DNA from: Asterias amurensis
Lineage: Eukaryota; Echinodermata; Asteroidea; Forcipulatida; Asteriidae
Assembly (NCBI RefSeq): GCF_032118995.1
Contig: NC_092659.1
Location: 16,486,177 to 16,550,176 of the forward strand
DNA: 64,000 nucleotides
Direction of reading: 5' to 3'
Position 1 is the first letter of the stretch. Each line of letters begins with the position of its first letter. The notes under the pieces were generated by a model, which saw nothing but the letters and a program-made list of their open reading frames with translations, ran no database searches and had not been told where the DNA came from. This document shows, piece by piece, positions 10,801 through 20,926 of the stretch. Both the position numbers and the translations under genes were made by a program.

Positions 10801-12985
10801 CATCTCTTGTTTCTGGTTTTGTTTTCCAAGTCAACAATGCTGGGATCAACTCGTGGGATTCGACTGACACACCATCGATAGAGACATGCCAGGAGGTATT
10901 TGATGTCAATTTCTGGGGAGTGTCTCGTATGATGAGAGCTGTACTGCCCTCTATGAAGGAGAGACGATCTGGAAGAATCATCAACACCACCAGTATATAC
11001 ACTCTCGTATGTGAGTATTTTTGTCCACCAACCACAGGTCTCTACGCAGGAGAACCAATCAGAGCAAGGACTGACTCTACACTGAAACCTCTGAACCCAT
11101 TTTATCCTGGAAAGCGCCCCTTATGTTTTTTCAACGCGCAATCGTGGCTCAGTGAGTGCAGTCACATTGGGGTTTTGTGCATAATAATTTAGTTCAGAAA
11201 TATGAAAAATCTATTTTCGGTATGCCTTTTCTAACTTTTTTTGTTTTACCTTACAAAAACTTTATAGTGACAGCAACCACCAAGACACGCATGCACTTAT
11301 GGACTAACTAGCTTTATTTTCCTAACCCCATGCTAAATTGGGCGCCAAAGTCTGCAATTCCACTTTGAGGTGTTGATAGATGCCCCAGTACAGGATAAAC
11401 TGAAATAGCAGGTCCAGTGGATTTTTCCCCCAGATGTGGCAGATGAAAAACCAAGTGGTCACTGAGAGCTCTCACAGTGGTGACTTGTTCGAGGGTTAAA
11501 TAGGCCGACATCTCTCCTACTCTTCGGTTTCCTGACGATGAATAGCTAGAGCAAGCTAGTTGAAACGTGGAGACAAGTATTAAGAACGTATCAACAGAAA
11601 ACGTAGGTCTAGTTTCTTTATAATTGACTTGGACTTTTCTTGGATTTTCTTCCAAAAGGTCCTCCGTTCCAAGCCTACTACACGGCCAGTAAGTTCGCGG
11701 TTGACGGCATGACCCAGTCGATGGCCCCGCTGCTGAAACTCTACAATATCTGGTAAGGAAACGTAAACATGGTCATTCAAGAGGTCGAGTTGACTTGGAC
11801 ATTCAAGAGGTCGAGTTGACTTGGTCATTCAATAGGTCGAGTTGACTACTGACAGATATCCCATAAGTCCCTCCTTTGGCCCATTTTTTCCGGTTCCAGG
11901 GGTGGGAAACAACAAAGGTCGTTCAGGTACCATCCCCTCTCTCCACTTTGCTTCAAAATAGCTGATTATGCCGGGATTGGGGTAGGTTTCTCTCGGTTTT
12001 GTAGCCAGGATTGGGTAAAAGGGTGTCCAAATTTGCTGAAATATTAAAAACTGGGTGTCCAATGTTCACTTACAATACATTTTTTACATGTAATGATGAT
12101 AGCAGCGTGTCCACATTTAGAACGGGTGTCCAAAAGACGACCAGACACCTTCTGGCAAACGCTCCCTCCTTGGGTGCGTGTTAAAACAGGATGTCCAAAA
12201 GACGCCCAGACACCCTCTGGCAAACGCTCCCTCCTTGGGTGCGTGTTAAAACAGGGTGTCCAAAAAGACGCACAGACACCCTCTGGCAAACGCTCCCTCC
12301 CAGTGTGCGTTTTAAAACAGGGTGTCCAAAAAGACGCCCAGACACCCTCTGGCAAACGCTCCCTCCCAATGTGCGTTTTAAAACAGGGTGTCCAAAAAGA
12401 CGCACAGACACCCCTGTGGCAAACACTTATGGCGTTTTCGCGCGGTCGTAACTCCAATAGCTGAAGTTTCGGTTGAACTTACCATTGGTTGTTCACTGAC
12501 AATTGACCGAAACAGTTGTGGTTGAAGCCACGACAACGCACCCCCTTCTGATGTAGCCCTAAACTCCTCCACCACTGTCTATGGAACATGAAGACGGTTA
12601 CATATGTCTTATTCGTATGCACTTATTCTTGTGGTCTCTCCATAATTTCAGGGCCATCCTTGTTCAGCCTGGCATAGTCCTCACCGACATGACCAAAGGT
12701 CTGGAAAATCCTATAGAATTCGTGACCAACACACCAAAGATGGCGGGCTTCGATAGCGTGGCTACAGATGCATTCGCATACAACGCGACCCGTGAGCCGG
12801 TACAGAAAATGGTCGGTGCAGTACAGGTACCAGACCAAGTTGCAAGCGTAATCAAGGAAGCTGTGCTTTGTGAGAAGCCAAAGCTATGGTATCGTTCCAG
12901 TGAATTCGTGGAGCAGGTGGCAGCAAGCAAGCTGGTTCAGCCGGAGGGAGACGGTATCTACGATTTGCTCTCTCCGAAACAATAA
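7861..12985 (+). CDS. Classical short-chain dehydrogenase, retinol dehydrogenase 8 / 17-beta-HSD1 type
   Basis: Four exons, 7861-8146, 10831-11010, 11659-11752 and 12652-12985, join in frame to 297 residues plus stop; all junctions are GT-AG and each split codon gives the expected family residue (V in LVNNAG, C before PPFQ, W in YNIW). The nucleotide-binding motif TGCSSGIG is at residues 10-17, the structural NNAG at 97-100, and the catalytic set is Ser about 150, Tyr 163 and Lys 167 (YTASK), with the usual 13-residue Ser-Tyr spacing. VQPGIVLTDM is the PG-motif region after the active site. GCSSGIGL with ATMRDL matches RDH8/HSD17B1-like enzymes, which reduce or oxidise retinoids or steroids with NADP(H); the substrate here is unknown. 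An in-frame Met at 7828 would add 11 residues; 7861 is preferred because it sits at the family's usual N-terminus with ATGG context. Intron 3 carries a 66-bp minisatellite, and a family C hairpin lies about 200 bp upstream. Confidence 0.92.
9218..9605. mobile_element. Family A MITE, full length
   Basis: TIRs AAGGCAGTGGACACTTTTGG and, inverted, CCAATAGTGTCCACTGCCTT; the left TTAA has changed to TTGA and the right TTAA is kept. Intronic. Confidence 0.88.
10250..10560. repeat. Degenerate CCCATATGGG-rich tract
   Basis: CATGGGC, CCATATAACCCATATG, ATATGGG and TATGGGCC recur irregularly over about 300 bases. It looks like an old palindrome-based simple repeat. Confidence 0.6.
11320..11580. repeat. 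Relic related to the TIR element at 61311-61659
   Basis: CCTGACGATGAATAGCTAGA and GCTAGTTGAAACGT match, on the opposite strand, the core of the element at 61311-61659. No TIRs remain. Lies in dehydrogenase intron 2. Confidence 0.5.
11770..11842 (+). repeat. 27-bp tandem repeat, three units
   Basis: CATTCAAGAGGTCGAGTTGA followed by CTTGG is repeated three times directly after the exon 3 donor of the dehydrogenase. Confidence 0.85.
12120..12440. repeat. 66-bp minisatellite, five units
   Basis: Units beginning near 12125, 12191, 12256, 12322 and 12388 each hold GTGTCCAAAA.GACG and CTGGCAAACGCTCCCTCC. The period, about 66 bases, is a multiple of three, so frames stay open on both strands; they are not genes. 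Lies in dehydrogenase intron 3. Confidence 0.92.
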
Positions 12986-13149
12986 TTATCTGTTTAAAAA
13001 CTTTACACTGAGCTATCGCGCAGTCAGTGACTGACTACCATGGTCTTAAAACAAAATTGTGTGTACTCATTAACGGTACGGGCAAAAATCACGATTTGTT
13101 TTAAAAGATCCCTTACGGAACATAGCCGGATAACACTATTACCAGCAGA

Positions 13150-13352
13150 ATTTTTAAAATGGCAATATTCAAATTCTAAACCTGAGGTCTCGAAATCAAA
13201 TTTGCGAAAAATTATTTCTTTCTCGAAAACTACATTACTTCAGAGGAAGCCGTTTCTCACAATGTTTTATACTATCAACAGCTCCCCGTTACTCGTTATA
13301 CCAAGAAAGGTTTAATGCTAATAAATATTTTAAGTAAATACTAAAAACTGCC
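13150..13352. mobile_element. Family A element, right half
   Basis: Begins at the inner palindrome (AAACCTGAGGTCTCGAAATC) and runs to a decayed right end TAAAAACTGCCTTGAA. It lies in the 3' flank of the dehydrogenase, where AATAAA at about 13319 could act as a polyadenylation signal. Confidence 0.7.
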
Positions 13353-13798
13353 TTGAACTCTCTTTAATGGTAATGTGTGCCTTTGGATTTGGGAACCGTT
13401 CGATTGTTTTGATTCTGTATAAATGTAGATATACACAATTAAACTTACAAGTGGAAATTTCATTACATAAGGTGGTCACGCTTTTGAGATATCATCAAAA
13501 CTCCGGAGCGAATAATATTTCCACCCAGAAAGAATTTATAGGACTAAACAACCGGAGAAGCTTTACCGCGGTAACGCTTTTCATACTCAAATTTGTTTTG
13601 ATAAAAAGTTATATCTATAATTCCACAATCGCAGTGAAAATGTCTCTCAAAATGCATTATACTATCCATAGCTGCTATACTTCTAACATGTACGTTTTGA
13701 TTGCCTTTATTTTCATAGTCATTACCAAACTTAAACCGTTTTACTTCTATTTTGACATTGTTGACAACGTAAAGTCGTTGAACTTTGTGAGGATTTGC

Positions 13799-14185
13799 TT
13801 AAAGGCAGTGGACACTATTGGTAATTGTCAAAGACTAGCCTTCACAGTTGGTGTATCTCAACATATGCATAAAATAACAAACCTGTGAACATTTGAGCTC
13901 AATCGGTCATCGAACTTGCGAGATAATATTGAAAGAAAAAAACACCCTTGTCACACGAAGTTGTGTACGTTTAGATGGTTGATTTCGAGACCTCAAGTTC
14001 TAAACCTGAGGTCTCGAAATCAAATTCGTGGAAAATTACTTCTTTGTCGAAAACTATGGCACTTCAGAGGGAGCCGTTTCTCACAATGTTTTATACTACC
14101 AACCTCTCCCCATTACTCGTCACCAAGAAGGGTTTTATACTGATACAAATTTTGAATAATTACCAATAGTATCCACTGCCTTTAA
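13799..14185. mobile_element. Family A MITE, full length
   Basis: TTAAAGGCAGTGGACAC at the left and ATCCACTGCCTTTAA at the right, with the inner GAGACCTCAAG/CTGAGGTCTC hairpin. Confidence 0.9.
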
Positions 14186-14330
14186 AAGATGTGTTTCTTG
14201 TATTCCAAAACCACGATTCCAGTTTATTCAGTTCACACACTAGCCAAACTCATTATAATTATGTATAGGCGCCGCAAACAGCGCCCTCTTTTGAATCCTC
14301 CTCCTTCAGCCCATGTTAATTTCCTATATA

Positions 14331-14429
14331 GGGTGCGTTCATTTAGCTTCCCTGGGTCGACCCCGGTGTGTGGCGGATTTTCTTTCCCATGACGAACGTG
14401 TGCAGATAATTACCCACGTTCGTCCTGTA
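14331..14429. mobile_element. Family C element, right end lost
   Basis: GGGTGCGTTCATTTAGCTTC, GTCGACCCCGGTGTGTGGCG and the inner GACGAACGTG/CACGTTCGTC hairpin match 7505-7659; sequence diverges after CGTCCTG. Confidence 0.8.
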
Positions 14430-14861
14430 CATTAAAAATGCCACCGTCGATGTGCTTTTCAATGGCGGTTTTTTCCCTTCTAATCGATTCAAATAAGGGA
14501 ATCCTTAAAAAAAGCATCAGGAATAATTTTTAATATGGCAATTCTGTACTTTACAGAATCAAATTGCGGACACCATTTCCCTTTGACACCGGGGAAACTG
14601 TCGACCAGAATTTTTTTATGTTTTAGTCTAATCTTAATAAACAAAAATGCATATGACAGTGAGTCATAATCCTTACCTGCATGAAAATGGAGTAGTCCGA
14701 TCCTGCCTCCGAAAGCAAAACTTGTAGATGTCATTCTCAGATTTAATCTTGCCGAAAACAACGAGTAAATGAAGATGTCCCGTACACATCTCGTCCAATG
14801 GCGAAATTGCACACCTATAGCTGTCAGAGAGTAAAACATAGGAACAATTAGCTCACTCAAT

Positions 14862-15393
14862 GGCTGCGTTTGATTAGCTTCCCCTTGTCGACCCCGGTGT
14901 ACTCATCCGAGTAAGTCTTGACATGAGCCAATCAAACGCTAACTTCCCCAAGCATTGACACTATTAATGCATCCTAGGACAGCCGACCGGAACTACTTTC
15001 TCTATTTAGGCCTACATTTCGTCCGAAACTGTTCGTTGATTCACGAAAAGACCGTAAAATAATATTGTCAACGTTCAACTGCAATGTTTCACAAACCCAA
15101 AATGATACAAAAGTACCCGTCTTGGGAGAAAAATCATTCTAGCTGATAAAAAAGTCGATAATTTTAGAGTGAAAATAAAGTGTCAAACCACGCGAAAATG
15201 TCCCGCCGAATACGAACAAAATGGTGGCCATTGAGAACGTTTTTCGTCGTGACGTCATGCACCTCGGTCAGCCTCAAGTACTGATCTCTTTTGTCGGTAT
15301 TATAGAGTTCAGTGGCCCCAAGTGACGAATGACATCAAGCTAGTCGAAAGCACCACGGTCGACCTAATATAAGGAAGCTAATCGAACTTGCAC
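14862..15393. mobile_element. Family C-like long element
   Basis: Left end GCTGCGTTTGATTAGCTTCC with GTCGACCCCGGTG; right end CGGTCGACC then GGAAGCTAATCGAACTTGCA. The ~530-base interior is unlike the shorter copies and non-coding. Confidence 0.6.
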
Positions 15394-15463
15394 AATATTC
15401 AACCATTAGCTCAAGCCATAGTTAAATATCTTCAAGGAGGTATTAGAGGTATTCATGTACATG

Positions 15464-15472
15464 TCTAACTTT
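15464..15472 (-). promoter_or_regulatory. Candidate snRNA 3' box
   Basis: On the minus strand, 10 bases after the mature U1 3' end, AAAGTTAGA fits the conserved AAARNNAGA half of the metazoan snRNA 3'-end formation box. Position and strand are as expected, which supports a once-functional polymerase II snRNA unit. Confidence 0.55.
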
Positions 15473-15482
15473 AGGTTTATTA

Positions 15483-15647
15483 CGAGGGAGAGCGCGAACG
15501 CAGTCCCCACTATCAGAAATTGTACTCTTGAGTTCCCCACATTTGGGGGAATCACAAAGGTCAGCCCAGGCCGAGTGTGCTATGGCCGGGCCTCGCCTTG
15601 GGAGAACCGCCTGAGTGATCACGGTATCTCCTGAGCCAGGTAAGTAT
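15483..15647 (-). ncRNA. U1: U1 spliceosomal snRNA gene (variant or decayed copy)
   Basis: Read on the minus strand from 15647, the sequence begins ATACTTACCTGG, the exact U1 5' end that pairs with 5' splice sites. Stem-loop I (GGAGATACCG paired with CGGTTCTCC), stem-loop III (ATTCCCC, CAAATG, TGGGGAA), the Sm site AATTTCTG and stem-loop IV (GGGGACTGCG, TTCG, CGCTCTCCC) are all present in order. Length is 165 nt; human U1 is 164. The U1-70K loop reads GATCACTCAGG where vertebrates have GATCACGAAGG, and the U1A loop reads ATAGCACACTC where vertebrates have ATTGCACTCC. It may be a functional divergent U1, a developmental variant, or a recent pseudogene. No dispersed repeat overlaps it. Confidence 0.9.
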
Positions 15648-16713
15648 GAATTGTGAGAAGCGATTATGTCGATAGAGAGGCAGGCAGTAACGCCACACCC
15701 ATGGTGGGATAGTGATGCTCACCCAAGCGAGGAATAAAATCGTTTAGTAGACGTTTTGGACATCTCTTGAAGGGGTCAGGATCTGGTTCAATTCTGACCC
15801 GAAAGTGTTTTATAGACATAGACCACGGCCCTTTTCGAATCCACGGCTTCGGCTTTGAATTCGGCTTCAGGCTTTGTTCTCTAGTCTGAAGCCCTGAGTA
15901 AAGCACGTGCAAATTAGAAAGGTTTGGCTGCACGTTCCGCCGCGAGCAACGTCAGAAACGGTGTCGTAAAAATCTCACGTTTTTAGCATACCTGAAATTA
16001 CCATTTTTTCACGTTAGGTAGGTACGTGCGCACAGACGACATACGTGAGCATGCACTAAGCCCAAAGTGGTGACGTCACCTAGAAACAACACCATTTTTT
16101 GACGTTCACGTTCACGTGTTTGCTCGCATAACGTGTAGCTAAACCTACTTGCTTTCTCCACAAGACGATCAGAGCATATTGATCGAAACCTCGAGTGGAA
16201 ACCAACGGTTCTTTTCAGAACCACCCCAACTCATTAGAGATAGTCATTACATGGTGTTACCGCAAACCTTTCTATATCGTATTTCCACCATGCACAGTTT
16301 CAAATCCTACTTACTCGCTAATGTCAAAACAACCGTGGGTTCAAGCTATAGCCTGAACCGAATCTGGGGCCGAAGCCGTTGTTTCATGCCCAAGATGTTT
16401 TCAGGGGTTTGTATTTCTTTTTGGAAAATGGCTGCATCACAAAATTGAGTTCGACCTTGGAGTTTCTCTTTCTTTAAAACAGTACCCTTTCGTTCCAGCG
16501 TTATTAAAACAACTAAATACCTGTTCGGAACGTATTTGATGCAGATTTCTCCATTATTGTTCGACATTATTTGAAAGCAAGCATGATACAATAAAAGTAT
16601 GATTGTCAACAACTTTACATGACAAGCACTTCACCCAGATTAACACAAAGAAAAGATGGGTTTAGAGGCAGTATGACCAGTAAGATTTATAACACGAGTC
16701 GGAAGTTAATATT
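15648..16713. other. Non-coding stretch upstream of U1
   Basis: The first ~100 bases should hold the U1 proximal promoter element, which I cannot identify. The segment 15815-15910 repeats that at 7380-7470 in inverse orientation, and TGGTGTTACCGCAAACC at about 16251 is a fragment of the TIR of the 61311 element. No gene seen. Confidence 0.5.
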
Positions 16714-16864
16714 GGGTGCGTTCGATTAGCTTCCCTGGGTCGGGTGAGCCCCTGACAAGAGCTACCCACTCCACAAGCAGGGCACTGGGGGCTGACCCGG
16801 GTCAAAGCTATTCGAACGAACCGGGGTAGACCGGGTCGACCCCGGGAGCTAAACGAACGCACCC
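16714..16864. mobile_element. Family C element, full length
   Basis: GGGTGCGTTCGATTAGCTTC and GCTAAACGAACGCACCC form the ends, with GACCCGGGTC inside. Confidence 0.88.
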
Positions 16865-18284
16865 TACATAGCCGAGAGGCAGAGGGGTCGACGTTATATT
16901 TAAACCATATGAGTCTGTACGTTTTAGTACAGAAAATCTTTAGCCGTATTTGATTTTTTTTATTACATTTTAAGCAGAAAGGCATAACGTTTGGAATGTA
17001 CACACCGAATTCTTGATGCTATTTCAAATTTCGCTCAGTTTTACATCAAATTGAGATTAGAGATTTTTAATAGTGTTTTCCACTTTCATCTACCGGAAAA
17101 TAATTTTATGTGCATCATGAAATTTGAAATGCGCCTTATTTTTGACCGCGCGGGGGCGCAATAAATAGTTTTTTTTGTTTTTATCACTTCCGGGGTATAC
17201 GCGATTCGCCCTGCACAGATTAATAGACAACAAATTTTCTTGCAGTTTGTCTGAGCTAATTTGTGGACTATTTAATTTGGGGCTGGGGATAAAAGGAAAG
17301 ACATCTGTAAGAAATAAAAGTAAGATTTTGAAAAGAATTCAATTGAAAATTGGGTAGTCGTGAATATTTATTCTACAACATGCACATTCAATTCGCGGTA
17401 AGGACTACAAGGGATGTGCTAAAAGCTAAATAAATGTGAACAAAATAAATTGGACCACCTATGAACTGTGGTTTTAAGATATAAGGAACAATTATATGAA
17501 GAAAAATAACTAGCTAACTAAATAAATTTATATAAAAAAACACAAAAAAAAGAAGAAAGAAATAAAAAATAATAAGTCACTTAAAGGAGTGTTACAGAAT
17601 TGGTTAGGCAAAAAAATCGTAAGGATCATCAGATTTACATCAAACTTACACCATCTTGTGATGATGATAGAAGAATACATCCCGAGAATTATTAGTCTGA
17701 AGTGTCATATTTGGTATGAAAGAAATAAAACTTATTTCCTGTTTGGAGTTTATCGCTCACTAAGCGTTTTATTATTAAAAAAAATCATCGATGTCGAGCA
17801 AAAAGTGTAATCGGTTTTCACTATCACGTGACCCAGAAGGCCAATCGATCCCAAACGTCTACAGGTTTGTCAGTTCATGTAGATGGTGGATTACAACAAG
17901 TGCTTACACTGCCAGTAACTTTTTGGTTATTAGCAGAACCAATTATGTAATGTCCCTTTAATTTATAAATAAATTGTGGAAAAGAAAACTGTTGACCATT
18001 GTTGATCTATTGTTGACAGCTTAGAAATTGGGTGCTGTGTATACAACTCTTAGCACTCACTATTTGCCTTTTACCTTGGTCCTAGCACATGGGTGGATGG
18101 GATGAAATGGCGGGAGAACATTCCCCTGATCTTCAGTGTAAAATACAGACTATATAATTTGAATAAATAAATTTAAATAAACAAACAAGTAAACATTAGT
18201 GATTATATGATTTAAATGTTGTTGTTGAAACAGGATCAGTGCGTGCACGTATCTTGGTATTATATCTAACTTTCAAAAGGTTAC
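16865..18284. other. AT-rich intergenic DNA
   Basis: No coding region. TTTTTGACCGCGCGGGGGCG at about 17141 matches one end of the foldback at 42179-42324, and 17630-17720 carries a relic of the 20927-21292 element. Confidence 0.5.
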
Positions 18285-18580
18285 TTAAAAGGCAGTGGAC
18301 ACTATTAGCAATTACTCAAAATAATTATTAGCATAAAACCTTACTTGGCAAAGAGTAATGGTGAGAGGTTGATAGTATAACACATTGTGAGAAACGGCTC
18401 CCTCTGGAGTTAGTTTTCAAGAAAGAAGTAATGTTCCACGAATTTGATTTTGAGACCTCAGATTCGGAATATGAGGTCTCGAAATCAACCATCTAAAAGA
18501 ATACAACTTCGTGTGACAAGGGTGTTTTTTCTTTCATTATTATCTGGCAACTTCGACGACCAATTGAGCTCAAATTTAAA
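18285..18580. mobile_element. Family A element, right end truncated
   Basis: Begins TTAAAAGGCAGTGGACAC and is intact through GACGACCAATTGAGCTCAAA, then stops. Confidence 0.8.
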
Positions 18581-18620
18581 CTGTATGCTAAATCTAGAGA
18601 ATAAGCAGCGGAAACTGCCG

Positions 18621-18971
18621 TTAGAGGCACGGGACACTATTGGTATCTCACTCAAAATGATCGTTAGCATAAAAACTTACTTTGTAATGAGTTAGGGAGG
18701 GCTGGTGATAGTATAAAACATTGCGAGAATGGGTCACCTTTTATAAAGTAACGTAACTTTTGAGAAAGAGGCAATTTCTCCAGGCCTGAAGTTAGGTATC
18801 TGAACGCACACACATTTGTGCAGCAAGGGGTTTTTCTTTTTATTATTTTCTTGCAATTCGATGACCAATTGAGTAAACTTTTTACAGAATGGTGAGTTGA
18901 TACACACGTTGTGATACACCAAGTGAGCATACCGGTAATTGACAATTACCGAACGTGTCTAGTGCCATTAA
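18621..18971. mobile_element. Family A element, diverged copy
   Basis: TTAGAGGCACGGGACACTAT at the left and ACGTGTCTAGTGCCATTAA at the right; the inner palindrome is decayed. Confidence 0.7.
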
Positions 18972-18976
18972 CCGCT

Positions 18977-19099
18977 TGTGCGGCACCATAATGTAGCCCG
19001 AGCCCTAAATGTAGCCTGACCTAAATGTAGCCCCAAACATGTACCTCAATGTAGCCCGGACCTAAATGTAGGGCTCAAGCTACATTATGGTGCCGCACA
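18977..19099. mobile_element. 123-bp foldback element with 6-bp target duplication
   Basis: A perfect 21-bp terminal inverted repeat (TGTGCGGCACCATAATGTAG and C) flanks repeats of CCTAAATGTAGCC. ACCGCT is present directly on both sides (18971-18976 and 19100-19105), a plausible target-site duplication. It lies just 3' of the GPCR stop and may be in its 3' UTR. Confidence 0.88.
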
Positions 19100-19122
19100 A
19101 CCGCTAGACCACGATATAAAAC

Positions 19123-20106
19123 CTAAACACCAGGATTGCCAACCGACAACCCTGTTGCTATCGTTGAGGGTCCCACAGAGTTGGTACCTTCAATACCTTT
19201 ACATGGAAATAACGTCCTCAGTCCTTTTTGGAATTGTTTGTACTTTAAAGCGTAGATGATTGGGTTGATGGCAGAATTGGTTGCTACAAGGGCTACGGAA
19301 ATAATAAGAACAGGAGAATCCGGGGATGACGGGAACCCAAGAGTAGCGGCGAGCAGCAGTGAGGAGTTGAGAGTCCAGCATGCGACGTATGCGATGAAGA
19401 CAATCAGTAGCGTCTTGAAGGTGTTGCGTCTGGCTCGAAGCAGAGACTCGTCTGCCGACTCCGGTGCCTGACCGGGCCTACCGGCCCCCGCGACGTTGGG
19501 CCCCATGATGCGAGCCAGCCGTTGCGCGCTCCGCTTCAGCTCCACGGTGATGTGGATGTAGGCGACAAGCATCGAGACGACGGGGAAGAAATACTGAAAG
19601 CCCGGTATCATGATCCCGACAACGCGGAGTTTTGGGTCAAAGAATAGCACACAATGTCCATCTCGGTAGCGGAAAAGTTCCGCGGCATAGAGGGCGATTG
19701 AGAATCCGGCAACCCAGACAAACACGATGACTATGGTCGCTCCGAGACGGTGGCAGACTTTCTGGAACTTGAAGGGGTAGACTATGGCAAGGTACCGTTC
19801 AAAGGTAAGAGCCACCAGGTTAATGGATGACGTAATGTAGCAAGCCCACAAGGGATAATCAGAGATCCAGATTCGACAGAGAAGAACTCCTGCCGTTCCT
19901 GGTGGTAGGATCTCAGGATCCGGAACCACACTCATAAGGAACATGAAGACGGAGCCAAGGATGTCCACCGTAGCTTGATTGAAGATGAAGGCGTTGGTTA
20001 GGGTGTGCATGGCAGGGGTTCGCCAGATGACAAAGCAGACCAAGGAGTTTCCCAATATGCCGACAATGCCAACAATACTCTGAATAATGAAGATCGGTGA
20101 AGCCAT
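19123..20106 (-). CDS. Rhodopsin-family (class A) G protein-coupled receptor
   Basis: A single 327-residue open frame has seven hydrophobic segments near residues 6-28, 38-60, 77-108, 122-143, 164-187, 229-252 and 266-288. Class A landmarks are visible: GN at 19-20 (TM1), D48 (TM2), C77 and C152 for the extracellular disulphide, ERY at 103-105 (DRY position), W131 (TM4), P175 (TM5), CW at 243-244 (TM6) and NPIIY at 281-285 (TM7). The usual TM6 proline after CW is replaced (CWTL). The N-terminus before TM1 is only about five residues, with no glycosylation site, which suggests a small ligand or a missing upstream exon. Upstream on the coding strand a pyrimidine-rich stretch ending in CATACAG lies 27 bases before the ATG, a plausible acceptor of a 5' UTR intron. 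Ligand cannot be assigned; it looks like one of the many lineage-specific invertebrate receptors. A 123-bp foldback element ends about 20 bases beyond the stop. Confidence 0.93.
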   Translation of the reverse strand: MASPIFIIQSIVGIVGILGNSLVCFVIWRTPAMHTLTNAFIFNQATVDILGSVFMFLMSVVPDPEILPPGTAGVLLCRIWISDYPLWACYITSSINLVALTFERYLAIVYPFKFQKVCHRLGATIVIVFVWVAGFSIALYAAELFRYRDGHCVLFFDPKLRVVGIMIPGFQYFFPVVSMLVAYIHITVELKRSAQRLARIMGPNVAGAGRPGQAPESADESLLRARRNTFKTLLIVFIAYVACWTLNSSLLLAATLGFPSSPDSPVLIISVALVATNSAINPIIYALKYKQFQKGLRTLFPCKGIEGTNSVGPSTIATGLSVGNPGV

Positions 20107-20189
20107 GACTTTCTTTGTGTTGTTTTACTCTCCTGTATGACAAAAGAGAGACATTATTTTAGTACAGGATACCCAATGAAAGTATAGTT

Positions 20190-20700
20190 GAAGGGAAGGT
20201 GTATGTTTGGTAACCACTCTTAAAATTAATGACAATAAAAACTGTTGGGTTCAATGTAAAAAATATCCGTAAAATTTACGGCACTTTACCTGGCAGCTAG
20301 GGTGCCAGTGCCGTAAATTTCACGGTGGAAGTTTTGTAAATTGTGCCTTGAAGGGGTAGTTTACAAACTTCCACTGTGAAATTTATGGCATTTTACCTGG
20401 CACCCTAGCTGCAAGGTAAAGTGCCGTAAATTTTACGGATATTTTTTACAGTGTTGGGCGCATAATAGAAGCTTTCGATTATAGTAAAAAGCAACAATAA
20501 GAAACATTTCACTTCGAAGTAGTGTTGTTAAAAATATTCCAGTTTTTATAGACCATTTATACCCCATATCAAAATCTCATAACTGTGTACTATAATATAG
20601 GAACACATTGACATAATATATTCGCTATGGTATGGAATTTCGGCGATACCTCAAACGCGACCAGTCTGTCACCAATGACGCGTATATAAAAGTATCAAAT
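20190..20700. repeat. Old dispersed repeat interrupted by a foldback element
   Basis: GGAAGGTGTATGTTTGGTAA and AATTAATGACAATAAAAAC continue, after the insertion at 20255-20451, with family-like sequence to ATACCTCAAACGCGACCA. Confidence 0.5.
20255..20451. mobile_element. Foldback element inserted in an older repeat
   Basis: Arms TGTAAAAAATATCCGTAAAA and CACTTTACCTGGCAGCTAGG pair with the right half. GTTGGG occurs just outside both ends (20244, 20453). It lies in the 5' flank of the GPCR gene. Confidence 0.85.
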
Positions 20701-20926
20701 TCTGTTGAGCTTGTTACAAGATAAAGTGTAGATTCATGAGTACAACTCACGAGCCGAAGGCGAGCACAATGTAGTCACGAATCTACCCTTTATAGTCCAT
20801 TTACTGGCTTAAACCATTCCCCCATTGATTATTTAACATTTTCAATGACTTTAAGTATCTCTATAATAATAACACCCCTCAGTCTACTTATTCGTGTACT
20901 TTGTTGAAGGAGTTGGGTACTTTTTG

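Larger units (their letters stand above)
8147..10830. other. Dehydrogenase intron 1
   Basis: Holds an internally deleted family A copy (8773-8972, interrupted by a 23-base poly-C), a full family A copy (9218-9605), a diverged dispersed repeat (about 9725-9900), and a 10250-10560 block rich in CCCATATGGG-like palindromes. Confidence 0.75.

Noticed and set aside
12044-12464. Several overlapping open frames of 65-137 codons
   Set aside because: Products of the 66-base minisatellite.
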